Assembly (NCBI GenBank): GCA_030654075.1
Contig: JAURYB010000027.1
Location: forward strand, 27,671-91,670
From: Bacteroidales bacterium
Lineage (GTDB): Bacteria; Bacteroidota; Bacteroidia; Bacteroidales; UBA4417
Direction of reading: 5' to 3'
DNA length: 64,000 bases
Shown: positions 37,101 through 44,553 of the stretch, in pieces
How the letters are laid out: each line of letters starts with the position of its first letter
How positions within the stretch are numbered: position 1 is the stretch's first letter
The notes under the pieces: model-generated
Told to the model about the DNA's origin: nothing
The model's database searches: none
Seen by the model: the letters and a program-made list of their open reading frames with translations, nothing else
Position numbers and translations under genes: made by a program

Positions 37101-37970
37101 TACAGAAGTGATAAGGATAATTAAAGCAATACACATTACTGCCAGGGTAAGTGATGTATCACGTTGAATCTGGCGAGCATTACCTACTGACACTGCAGTA
37201 GCTCCCATAAATCCGCATTCGATATTTTTAAACTGGCCCTGCTGTTTTAACTCAGATGCAAAATCTTCGATTGATTTGATCAGGACTGCGTTTTTACCGG
37301 TTTCGTTGGCCGGATTTGCCGGTTCGATAAACAAAACAAGGTTCTTTTTATCCTTTGTAAAAAAATAGCCATCGTTGATTTCGTAGCCTGTAGCTTCGCC
37401 CAGTTTCTGTAACCGCAAGGTCAAGGCGCCGGAAATACCTGCCGGATCCAAAGGCATACTTTGCCGTATCAGGATTCCGGTTGGAGAAGATAAAAGCCTG
37501 GTATTATTGGCCAGGTGATTTTGAATATTCGCAGGTTGAAGTACAGAATCGATGTGAGCGTAATCCTGTTCTTCAACAAAAAATGGAAGGTTTCTCAACA
37601 ATGCCTTGTAAACTTCCATAAAAGGAAAATCGTCGGGACTGGCAACTACCTTTTTAACCAGCTTAGTGTCGAGCGTTTGAAGGCGAACCACCATACTATC
37701 ACAATATGCCATTTTTACCTGGTCCGGGCTGGCTAAAGCCGATTCATCCGAAATACTGATGACCAACTTATCGATGAGGCGGGTGTTTTGAATAAGCCTG
37801 GTGTATTCACGGGTTTTTGCGTCCATCTGCAGCATTTTGCTAATGTCTTCTTCAAACGAAACCCTTAAGCCCAACACGACTAAAAAGATGAAACTAAAAA
37901 GCATGACAAGCCAGAAAACAAGCCGGTGTTTAGCGAAATAGTCGTACGTTTTCAAAATCAAACCCGTCAT
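34122..37970 (-). CDS. MMPL transporter fused to PlsC-type acyltransferase and methyltransferase
   Basis: 1282 residues carrying three functions. Residues 1 to ~820 are an RND/MMPL exporter in two halves, each with a long soluble loop and a bundle of membrane helices (about 270-400 and 655-820), including a second-half segment with FGLGDDYCIFTMDGL. Residues ~890-1000 are a PlsC-type 1-acylglycerol acyltransferase with NHQSVID near 900 and FPEGTRSKDG near 968. Residues ~1105-1210 are a class I methyltransferase with DAGCGYGF and FSDVLHYL. The exporter half should move a lipid-linked polyene; the other two could acylate and methylate it at the membrane. MMPL and PlsC genes are separate in many aryl polyene clusters; the triple fusion is notable. 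Confidence 0.88.
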   Translation of the reverse strand: MTGLILKTYDYFAKHRLVFWLVMLFSFIFLVVLGLRVSFEEDISKMLQMDAKTREYTRLIQNTRLIDKLVISISDESALASPDQVKMAYCDSMVVRLQTLDTKLVKKVVASPDDFPFMEVYKALLRNLPFFVEEQDYAHIDSVLQPANIQNHLANNTRLLSSPTGILIRQSMPLDPAGISGALTLRLQKLGEATGYEINDGYFFTKDKKNLVLFIEPANPANETGKNAVLIKSIEDFASELKQQGQFKNIECGFMGATAVSVGNARQIQRDTSLTLAVMCIALIILITSVFRKKRTPILIFLPIIFGMAFALACISFIETDISLIAIGATSVLLGIAVNYPIHILTHRLHEKDLRKVIGDMVEPMTIGSATTIGGFVCLLFVKADILHDFGLLGAFGLIGAVIFSLIFLPHLIGKQQTESKIAGKWLEKAGKIQLENYTYLRWSIILLTPVMLYFAQFIGFDSDMMHLNYMSPELKKTEQALRGADRLKHSVYVISFGSTFDQALASAGKIKNLSDSLNKSGTTNKYTGVADFLPSLQEQKRRSERWKHFFTPEKIQQIKASLGQSGKALGFKENAFNDFYSNLELNTKQIDTADFHLLTSVFAKETVSVTPEMTTIVSALQVPTTSLTDVEKLVSAQPASRMLDNKFMSNQLASIINDDFNFIAIFSALLVFIALLLTYGRIELALTAFIPMVVSWVWILGLMGLFHIQFNIVNIILSTFIFGLGDDYCIFTMDGLLHEYRSKKKQMPVIRMSILLSGLTTLIGFGVMLIAKHPALQSIALVSVIGITSVLVISQVLMPYLFRMFVSSPVSKGFAPISLKTALQTIFAYTFFITGSLLLSVAGFFLLVINPFNRSKAQSLFNWMISKTTWAQLYVMGNLKKRVIFDEKPDFSKPCIFVANHQSVIDILSMSMLSSKMLLLTNKWVWNSPLFGYVVRLAGYYPIFEGADPGIELLKAKIDAGYSIAVFPEGTRSKDGKIGRFHKGAFYLAQQLELDIIPVILHGTGKSIAKGSFTMHDATMTVKVLKRIKFEDPDFGLTYQQKTKAIHQLFKEQYSILEEEFHTPEHFRKRVIENFLFKGPLLEWYMKVKLKMEGNYQVFQNLVPRQGVIIDAGCGYGFMSYMLAYLEPKREITGLDYDESKIEVAENGFGKPANLNFVSSNLQDFIVPQADCIIFSDVLHYLNQQERNRVFTEYTSKLMPGGTIIIRDGDNRMAKKHATTRLTELFSTRILNFNKTENKLEFFSFDDMAKLGESLGFETQIIDQTKWTSNLIMVFKRKNNG

Positions 37971-37972
37971 AA

Positions 37973-39133
37973 TTATGCTCTTACTCTCCTGAAAGTTGAT
38001 AAAATAATGAACGTCAATGTTCCAAATACAATAGCGGATAAAAGTGCCAGACTAATGCTTCCAACAATATATTGCATAAGGAACGGCTTAACGGTTTCCA
38101 GGTTCAGCGCTGAATTGAACAATGGAATATCCGCGCTGGCGATCCAGAATTTCCCACAAACCAGGCTAAGAAACAAAATAAGCGGGATCATAGGCGGAAT
38201 GCTGATATTGGCAAACAGGATCACGAGCGGTTTGTTCAGCCTGAATAAAAAGGCAAGCGCAATAGCCGCAACTAACTGGAAACCCCAAATGGGAATAATC
38301 CCCATAAATACACCAAATGCTACTGAAAGTGAGCGTTTTAAAACTGTTTCGGAACTGTTAAAAAAAAATCCGGATATGTTTTTCCCTTTAATATACATCA
38401 GCGGTCTGTGCCAGGCTAAAGCCAGGAAAACAAGCGCTGTATTGAGTATGCTGATGCGTGTAAAATCCCGGAATGGCCTGAAATGCGAAACACGTTCTTC
38501 TTTCGGAAAATAACGGACTGAAACCGGAACACTTTCTACTTTAATGCCTTTCCATGCTAGCCGGACTAATATTTCAATCTCGAATTCGAATTTCGGAGTA
38601 TAAAATTTTATGTTTTCAAATTCCCGAAGCGGGTATAAGCGAAATCCCGATTGCGTATCATTATGAGAGATTCCCGTTTCAACTTTAAACCAGAAATTCG
38701 AGAACTTTCGCCCAAAATTACTTTTACCCGGCACCGAAGCCTGTTCCATATTCCTTTCGCCAATGATCAAAGCCGGGCCGGTTTCCTGCAGTTTTTCAGC
38801 AAAAGCTTTAATATCTGCCGGATTATGCTGCCCATCCGAATCTATTGTAATCGCATAATTATACCCCTGGGAAATGGCATACCTGAAGCCTGCCAGCAAT
38901 GCATTCCCCTTCCCTTTGTTTTTAGGGTATGAAATTAGTTGAATATCTGAATATTGAGCAAGAATTTCAGCAGTGACATCGGTTGAGCCATCGTTTACAA
39001 CAATTAAATCGTTGGTGAGCAAACGAATGCCATCAATCACACCGGCAATTGTTCCGCTGTTGTTATACGTTGGCAGAAGAACGCATACATTTAACTCCTT
39101 TAGGATCTCTGTTGTATCTAACTCCTCTGACAT
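37973..39133 (-). CDS. GT2 glycosyltransferase with DUF2062 domain
   Basis: 386 residues from the ATG at 39133 (MSEELDTTEIL); the frame extends to 39187, which would overlap the dehydratase gene by 70 bases instead of 16. GT-A glycosyltransferase core: CVLLPTYNNSGTIAGV, VVNDGSTD, the metal motif TIDSDGQH, then residues to ~235. A C-terminal DUF2062 membrane domain follows, FGVFMGIIPIWGFQLVAAIA. It stops two bases before the MMPL gene. A role in glycosylating or lipid-linking the polyene is inference. Confidence 0.88.
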   Translation of the reverse strand: MSEELDTTEILKELNVCVLLPTYNNSGTIAGVIDGIRLLTNDLIVVNDGSTDVTAEILAQYSDIQLISYPKNKGKGNALLAGFRYAISQGYNYAITIDSDGQHNPADIKAFAEKLQETGPALIIGERNMEQASVPGKSNFGRKFSNFWFKVETGISHNDTQSGFRLYPLREFENIKFYTPKFEFEIEILVRLAWKGIKVESVPVSVRYFPKEERVSHFRPFRDFTRISILNTALVFLALAWHRPLMYIKGKNISGFFFNSSETVLKRSLSVAFGVFMGIIPIWGFQLVAAIALAFLFRLNKPLVILFANISIPPMIPLILFLSLVCGKFWIASADIPLFNSALNLETVKPFLMQYIVGSISLALLSAIVFGTLTFIILSTFRRVRA

Positions 39134-39495
39134 AAGTAACTGCCTTTCATTTTTAAAACTTCCACCTCGTTGCAAGTCACCGAGCACTTTACGGATAGTA
39201 TATTTTCAACTTTGTAACTGAAACTGAACTCATAATTGAGAAGTGTATTTTCAGTTGGGATAACAAGACTCATGAATTTAATATTGTCGCTTTTTAAAAG
39301 CATCAGCTTTTGAGCCAGGTATTTGGAGAGTAATTCGCCGGCAATCTGAAGCGTACAAACTCCGGGCAAAATCGGGTTACCGGGAAAATGTCCGTCGAAA
39401 ACAGGGTGATCATGCATAATCATAACCGAAACATTCAGGATTTCACCTGTGCCTTCCATATTTATGATAGTGTATAAGTTCCCTTCGAACAACAT
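39118..39495 (-). CDS. Hotdog-fold 3-hydroxyacyl-ACP dehydratase (FabZ-like)
   Basis: 125 residues, FabZ-like hotdog. The active-site helix region HPVFDGHFPGNPILPGV is intact, with the conserved His of GHFPGNP. It should dehydrate 3-hydroxyacyl-ACP to the trans-2-enoyl form, which if repeated without enoyl reduction gives the polyene. Its start abuts the stop of the 200-aa gene (39496), and its end overlaps the glycosyltransferase start by 16 bases. A second hotdog protein is at 47883. Confidence 0.85.
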   Translation of the reverse strand: MLFEGNLYTIINMEGTGEILNVSVMIMHDHPVFDGHFPGNPILPGVCTLQIAGELLSKYLAQKLMLLKSDNIKFMSLVIPTENTLLNYEFSFSYKVENILSVKCSVTCNEVEVLKMKGSYLCQRS

Positions 39496-40098
39496 TTACA
39501 AACTGATTTTATTTAACAGTATTACCATCCGGAAATGTTGATGCTCCAGTTTCATTGAACTGATCATGGAAGTTGCCGGATCGTAAAAATAATGAAATAT
39601 CGTCAGAACAGACTTTCCATCTACCATTTTACCCGAAATGATTCTTGCATCTGATAGTTCAGAGGAATAAGCAATCTTTTTCTGCTTTCCAAGATTGTAA
39701 GTAAAAATCAGCGAAGACTGGCTTGAGTCAATACTAAAACCCTTATTCTGTATAAGTATTCCGCTTAACGCCCCGAAATCTTCATAAAATGTTCTGAGTA
39801 TCCTTTTCCTGTTAATTTTTTTAAACGCGTAAATGGTTTTATATCCCTTGGGGGAAAGTTCCATATCAAGTAATTTGGGTCCCATTTCAGCATTCAAAAC
39901 CAGCCGGAGGGTGGAGTCACTTGTTTTTTTCAGAATCAGCAAGCCGGACAATGTGTTTTTGCTGAACTCCATTGTAATGTTGTACAAACCGATTGAATCG
40001 TTAGTGTTGAAGAGCTGCGGCAATGCAGGCTGGGCGGCAAGTTTGCCCCATACCATACAAAATCCTATCATACAACTAATTAACGTTAAACGCCTCAT
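39496..40098 (-). CDS. Exported protein of the aryl polyene cluster, LolB-like guess
   Basis: 200 residues with a signal peptide (MRRLTLISCMIGFCMVWGKLAAQ). The body has alternating beta strands and an unusual RKRILRTFYEDFGALSG block. It is translated in overlap (23 bases) with the end of the LolA-like gene. I do not recognise a family with certainty. Position next to a LolA-like protein and an MMPL transporter suggests a partner in carrying a lipidated product to the outer membrane, by analogy to LolB; that is a guess. Confidence 0.55.
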   Translation of the reverse strand: MRRLTLISCMIGFCMVWGKLAAQPALPQLFNTNDSIGLYNITMEFSKNTLSGLLILKKTSDSTLRLVLNAEMGPKLLDMELSPKGYKTIYAFKKINRKRILRTFYEDFGALSGILIQNKGFSIDSSQSSLIFTYNLGKQKKIAYSSELSDARIISGKMVDGKSVLTIFHYFYDPATSMISSMKLEHQHFRMVILLNKISL

Positions 40099-40750
40099 CG
40101 GAAACCGGAGTATTTATTTTTTTATTGCTGAAAATCAATGTTGTACTATCACCTGAGGTTTCTTTAAGGTCGATCCTGTCCACAGTAAAATCGCTTTTAG
40201 CCACAAGCAAATCAATTTCTGTAAATAAGGATTTGATCATTTTTTGATTCGGTTTCAATACCAGGAAGTACACCTTGGCATTTTCCGAAATTTCCACATC
40301 AAAGTCCTTTGAATTCAGTATGTTACCGGTAACACAGTCAACTGTTAACTGGCTTATCATTTTAAACATTTTGTTCGAATTAACCGAAACACTCGATTTT
40401 TTCTGATCATTTTTAATAATGATCTGATCCTCATTCATTACAAAAATATACGGATATGGTTTGGCATATTCCATGCGCAATTTGTTGGTTTTCTTAAAGA
40501 TAAAAGTTCCATTCGAGATAAGTTTATTCGTCAGCATGCTTACGCTCTTTTCCTGAACGAAATCGCTTTTTAGCGTATTCATTGCAGTCGATTTAGCAGC
40601 ATACAGTTTTTTAAACCCGGCAATGTCTTTTACAGGTGTATAATTCTGGGCACTTACGGCATTGAATAATGCGAGATTAAAACACATAAAAAAAAGTATG
40701 CCCGTAAAAAGGATACTTCCTGCACTTCTTAATGATTTCCTGTTTTTCAT
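40076..40750 (-). CDS. LolA-like outer-membrane lipoprotein carrier
   Basis: 224 residues with signal peptide and the beta-cradle pattern of LolA: LKSDFVQEKSVSMLTNKLISNGTFIF (canonical F-x-Q start and strand 2), KLRMEYAKPYPYIFVMNEDQIII, then the strand pairs to the C-terminus (IDLKETSGDSTTLIFSNKKINTPV). It should shuttle lipid-like cargo through the periplasm. In this cluster the cargo is plausibly the polyene lipid; that is inference. Confidence 0.82.
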   Translation of the reverse strand: MKNRKSLRSAGSILFTGILFFMCFNLALFNAVSAQNYTPVKDIAGFKKLYAAKSTAMNTLKSDFVQEKSVSMLTNKLISNGTFIFKKTNKLRMEYAKPYPYIFVMNEDQIIIKNDQKKSSVSVNSNKMFKMISQLTVDCVTGNILNSKDFDVEISENAKVYFLVLKPNQKMIKSLFTEIDLLVAKSDFTVDRIDLKETSGDSTTLIFSNKKINTPVSDEAFNVN

Positions 40751-40788
40751 TTAGTTAACGAGATATCGAATATTAATAAACCCACGTA

Positions 40789-41529
40789 TTAAACGTCCGC
40801 CAAAGATACAATTTTGTATCCCTTGTTCTGAATAGTTTGAATCAATTCATTTAAAATACGGCTGGTTATTTCCCGGTTATCATGCAGCAGGATAATACTG
40901 CCGGGTCGGAGCTTGTCGCTGATACGACGAATCAGTTTTTGAGGATCTTTGCTGATCGTGTCAAATGAACGTATATCCCAGCCGACCGAATGCAACCCAG
41001 AGTTTTTCAGCGCCTTTGCAATGGAAGGATTTGTGATGCCGAAGGGCGGGCGAAAAAGATCGGGTTTGCTGCCTGTAATATCAAAAAGTATATCATTTGT
41101 TTTGCTGATCTCTGCCTCAATAATTCCGGATGGCTTAAATGCATTTCTCCAATTATGACTAAAAGTATGATTACCAATACGATGCCCTTCAGATGAAATC
41201 CGACGGACCAGATCCGGGTATACTTCCGCGTGTTGCCCGATACAGAAAAACAAAGCTTTAACATTATTCCGGTTAAGAATATCTAAAATCACCGGTGTAA
41301 ACTGCACAGAAGGTCCGTCGTCGAAGCTCAGAAAAACGATCTTTTCTTTGGTTCGGATGCGGCAAATGCTTTTCAGGAATAATGAATGTTTAATCGAAAA
41401 GATATTAAACGCCAGCCAGGAAAACAGTAGTACAAGAGTTGTCAATACAGCAAAAACAGTATCAAGAAAAGTTTGAAGCAATATGAATAAAGCTAAACCG
41501 ATCAGGACGATATGTATGTTTTTCAGCAT
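40789..41529 (-). CDS. Polysaccharide deacetylase (NodB-like)
   Basis: 246 residues with an N-terminal membrane segment and a NodB domain: metal motif 1 IVFLSFDDGPS, motif 2 GHRIGNHTFSHNW (HxxxH type), motif 3 RPPFG and motif 4 ILLHDN. It should remove an N- or O-acetyl group at the outer face of the membrane. Its start overlaps the stop of the ketosynthase-like gene by 7 bases. A deacetylase in an aryl polyene cluster fits a sugar or amine acceptor being unmasked, but the substrate is unknown. Confidence 0.88.
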   Translation of the reverse strand: MLKNIHIVLIGLALFILLQTFLDTVFAVLTTLVLLFSWLAFNIFSIKHSLFLKSICRIRTKEKIVFLSFDDGPSVQFTPVILDILNRNNVKALFFCIGQHAEVYPDLVRRISSEGHRIGNHTFSHNWRNAFKPSGIIEAEISKTNDILFDITGSKPDLFRPPFGITNPSIAKALKNSGLHSVGWDIRSFDTISKDPQKLIRRISDKLRPGSIILLHDNREITSRILNELIQTIQNKGYKIVSLADV

Positions 41530-42485
41530 ACGGATAAATGAATAAGGGTATGCGGCCTGTCCAGATAAGCATGATAAATAAGAACATGTTCAGGATGCGG
41601 AATTGCGTCAAATACAACATCTTGCGTAAGAATTTCACTTGCAAGCCAGGTAGCAAAGGCACAGGAAGTCGGATAATCGCCGCAATATTTTTTATAACTA
41701 ATTGTTGGTGCAGATCCGAAAATCTGACCAGTCAATGTATAGGCTTCGTCGCTGTTACCTCCGCATTTCCCGTTGAGAATTAATGTCTTTCCCTTTGAGG
41801 CCAAATGATTGTACACATAATCAGTAATATCAGCATGTTTTACATCCTGCGATAAAATTAAAGTTTCAAGTTTCACTTGCGACTTCATGCCCGAAATACT
41901 GAAAAACGCGCTTCCTTCACCTTGTCCGAAATATCCTTTGCTCTCCTTTTGTGCCTTGAATAACCTTGAGGTGAGTTCGTGTTTTAATTCAGTAAGTTCA
42001 TCAATTCCACCTAATAAAACGCTTTCAATTGAGCCTTCTTCCAACAGCATGATCGTATCAAGCAACGCATGCTCAAATGAAAGTACATCCTGGGTAAATG
42101 TATTGTTATAGCAATTGCTTTTCAGGTGCATGGCTATCTGGCCGCCCATCGTATTGTGAATGGACTGTATAAAAGCCGTTGGATTCATCATGCGGTTATC
42201 CGGGTCACACATTTTTACCAGGAAGTTCCCGGTATCATCAAGACAGCCCAAACCGGTGGCAGTAATTACGGATTGAGGAGTTTGAACATTTGCAATTTCG
42301 AGCGTTTTGATTGCTGAAGCCAGGCCCATCCGCATGATCCGGCTCATTCGCCTTAGCTGTCGCGGATCGATAATCAGTTTATAATCCGGCTCAATACATG
42401 TAAAACGGTCAGCATCGCCAGTCTGTAGCCCTTGAAGGCTATCGAAAGCAGAAATTGATGAAGTTGCGTTTATATACAGGTCCAT
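41523..42485 (-). CDS. Cys-less ketosynthase-like protein (chain-length-factor-like)
   Basis: 320 residues from ATG 42485, two bases after the ketosynthase stop; the frame begins earlier (42518) but those residues are unlike the family. It has a thiolase-like core (VITATGLGCLDDTGNFL, LLGGIDELTELKHE), but the active-site cysteine is gone: the NTACSS position reads NTFTQD (T131 in place of Cys), and the first catalytic His region is degenerate. It is about 80 residues shorter than a full ketosynthase. The pattern fits a non-catalytic partner like a chain-length factor for the adjacent ketosynthase. Confidence 0.78.
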   Translation of the reverse strand: MDLYINATSSISAFDSLQGLQTGDADRFTCIEPDYKLIIDPRQLRRMSRIMRMGLASAIKTLEIANVQTPQSVITATGLGCLDDTGNFLVKMCDPDNRMMNPTAFIQSIHNTMGGQIAMHLKSNCYNNTFTQDVLSFEHALLDTIMLLEEGSIESVLLGGIDELTELKHELTSRLFKAQKESKGYFGQGEGSAFFSISGMKSQVKLETLILSQDVKHADITDYVYNHLASKGKTLILNGKCGGNSDEAYTLTGQIFGSAPTISYKKYCGDYPTSCAFATWLASEILTQDVVFDAIPHPEHVLIYHAYLDRPHTLIHLSVC

Positions 42486-42487
42486 GA

Positions 42488-43675
42488 TTACGCTTTTGAA
42501 AAAAGTAAAGAGCAACAATTCCCGCCAAAGCCGAATGAATTGGAAAGCACATGCTTTAACTCAATTTTGCGGGCTTCGGTTTCAGGATATAATTCCGTTC
42601 CGGGCATCGGAATTTCAAAACGGAGATTTGGCAAAGTCGTTTGGTTAATAAGAGCCAAAACAGAATAAACGGATTCAACACCTCCGCTTGCGCCTAGTGT
42701 ATGCCCGGTATAACTTTTAGTGGAACTTAATGCCGGAATTTTTTCAGCAAAAAGTCTCAGGATGGCATTGCCTTCCGACAGATCGTTATTAGGTGTCGCT
42801 GTTCCGTGAAGATTGATATATCCAACCTCACTTGCTGACAACCCAGCCATTTTTATCGCGCCTTCCATGGCAAGATAAGGTCCGTTTCCTTCGTCCGAAA
42901 GGGCAGTCTGATGAAAGGAATCACTCGCGTTGGCATACCCGCTTAACTCTGCCAGAACCTTGCAATTATTTTGCCGGGCAATTTCTTCAGATACGAGCAC
43001 CAGATATCCTGCACCTTCACCCAGGTTTAGACCTTTTCGCCGTGCATCAAAAGGTTTGTTAAGCTCATCATCGAGAAGCAAGAGCGTGTTAAAGCCATTC
43101 AATGTAAAAGCTGTTATAGCGTCGGTTCCCCCGGCAACAGCAATATCAAGCCTGCCGCTTTTTATCATCCGGGCGGCAAAAGCAATAGCGTTAGCTGCTG
43201 ATGAACAAGCTGTATTCAGTGTAGTTACAAAATCAGTAGCCTGGATATTTTCAGCAATCAGATGACTGATTTTCCCACATTCGTGATTGATAATCCGGCT
43301 GATATGACCGGCAGATTTATTCTTACTGTAATCGTAAAAGAAGTTTTCAGTACTGTCCATTCCACCAACCGTGGTTCCGGAAATAAAACCGGTCCGGTAT
43401 TTTGCGAAATCGAGTCCGGACGATGCGGCAGCTTCCTGCGCGGCAATTACTCCGAGCAAAGCCGTTCGTGGCCATGAAGGCGAAACACCTGCTTTTGCAG
43501 CAAGCTCATTGTTTGTAAAAGCTACTTTTGCAATTGGGAAATCGTCTATAAGGGAATCGATGTCGCGTGATGATGCATGAATGCCGTGCCGTTTTCCAAG
43601 CAAGGCAGACAGGTTTCCGGCACAATTATCGCCGGGAGCCGTAATTACACCCATACCCGCAATGAAAACCTTCAT
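42488..43675 (-). CDS. Beta-ketoacyl-ACP synthase
   Basis: 395 residues, complete thiolase-fold ketosynthase. Catalytic triad visible: C157 in NTACSS, H290 in NLHGTATP, H325 in SYTGHTLGASG. C-terminal SFGFGGNCCSLLF is normal. It should condense acyl-ACP with malonyl-ACP. It is followed at 2 bases by the Cys-less relative and preceded at one base by an acyl carrier protein gene, so this trio looks like one condensing unit. Confidence 0.92.
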   Translation of the reverse strand: MKVFIAGMGVITAPGDNCAGNLSALLGKRHGIHASSRDIDSLIDDFPIAKVAFTNNELAAKAGVSPSWPRTALLGVIAAQEAAASSGLDFAKYRTGFISGTTVGGMDSTENFFYDYSKNKSAGHISRIINHECGKISHLIAENIQATDFVTTLNTACSSAANAIAFAARMIKSGRLDIAVAGGTDAITAFTLNGFNTLLLLDDELNKPFDARRKGLNLGEGAGYLVLVSEEIARQNNCKVLAELSGYANASDSFHQTALSDEGNGPYLAMEGAIKMAGLSASEVGYINLHGTATPNNDLSEGNAILRLFAEKIPALSSTKSYTGHTLGASGGVESVYSVLALINQTTLPNLRFEIPMPGTELYPETEARKIELKHVLSNSFGFGGNCCSLLFSKA

Positions 43676-43676
43676 C

Positions 43677-43931
43677 TTAAGCCTGTTTCTCCGTAATATA
43701 TTCAGCCAGGGTTTTCACGGATTTCATTGCCTTTTTGCCTTCTTCGGCATTGGTGATTTTAATACCATAAACCTGTTGCAAGAGGACGATAATTTCGAGC
43801 GCGTCGATTGAATCAAGGCCTAAGCCATCGCCAAAGAGCGGGGCTTCGCTGTCGATATCTTCAGGTTTGGTGTCCGAAAGATTTAAGCGCTCTATGATTT
43901 GTTCTTTGAGGTTGAATATCAGTTGTTCCAT
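43677..43931 (-). CDS. Acyl carrier protein
   Basis: 84 residues from ATG 43931 (MEQLIFNLKEQ); the upstream TTG at 43949 would overlap the previous gene's stop and is not used. Carrier motif GLGLDSIDALE puts phosphopantetheine on Ser41. It carries the growing chain; a matching phosphopantetheinyl transferase gene was not found in the window. Confidence 0.93.
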   Translation of the reverse strand: MEQLIFNLKEQIIERLNLSDTKPEDIDSEAPLFGDGLGLDSIDALEIIVLLQQVYGIKITNAEEGKKAMKSVKTLAEYITEKQA

Positions 43932-43941
43932 AGCATTAAAA

Positions 43942-44553
43942 TTACTCAAAAAGTTTATTTATGTTCGTGATATTGAATTCTATTTGATTTTCACCTTTGT
44001 TTTCCGGCATTTCAACTGCAAATAAAGTGCAGGTATAGCTTTCGCCAAGTATTTCGACCCATCCGGCCAGGCAAGCCTTTGTAGTATTTTGCGCAAACAG
44101 CTGGTTTATCGGTTCAAAAAACAGGTTTGCGTCAGGTACATCAGAAACCAGGAACAGATTCTCCCCTTTAAACCCGTTTTTTATACAGATTTCAGCCAGA
44201 ACCAGGTTAGGTAGCGTATACACGAATAAAGCAGGGCTGGCAATGGATTCCAGAGTTTTCTGAAACCTGAAATCAGTATCGAGACTTGAGGATGCGTTTG
44301 CAAAAATCAGGCTTACTTCATAAGGTTGGTATTGTTTGAAGCCCCCGAGCGATTGCAGGAGGATTTCTTCACAGGTATAACCCAATTTCGACAAGCGATC
44401 CATCTTGCCAAAACGCGGATGTTTCACTTCAAACTCAGTTACAATTTTCTGTAAAAACTCATCTACCGGGATATCAGCTTCAAAAAGACTTTTCCCGTTC
44501 AGGATAAGCTTTCCATTTTTCAGTTGACAGTAGCCGGTTATGAATTTTTCCAT
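43942..44553 (-). CDS. Short ketosynthase-like protein
   Basis: 203 residues from the ATG at 44553, which overlaps the methyltransferase stop as TAATG (1-base overlap), so the longer start at 44598 is unlikely. It resembles the N-terminal half of a thiolase-fold protein (FGKMDRLSKLGYTCEEILL, EVSLIFANASSSLDTDF, SPALFVYTLPNLVLAEICIK) but has no catalytic Cys/His set and no C-terminal half. Such short ketosynthase-like genes recur in aryl polyene clusters; function unproved. It likely helps the acyl carrier or condensing complex. Confidence 0.65.
   Translation of the reverse strand: MEKFITGYCQLKNGKLILNGKSLFEADIPVDEFLQKIVTEFEVKHPRFGKMDRLSKLGYTCEEILLQSLGGFKQYQPYEVSLIFANASSSLDTDFRFQKTLESIASPALFVYTLPNLVLAEICIKNGFKGENLFLVSDVPDANLFFEPINQLFAQNTTKACLAGWVEILGESYTCTLFAVEMPENKGENQIEFNITNINKLFE

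Noticed and set aside
43949..43949. TTG start for the carrier protein
   Set aside because: The ATG at 43931 gives a normal carrier length and avoids overlapping the preceding stop.
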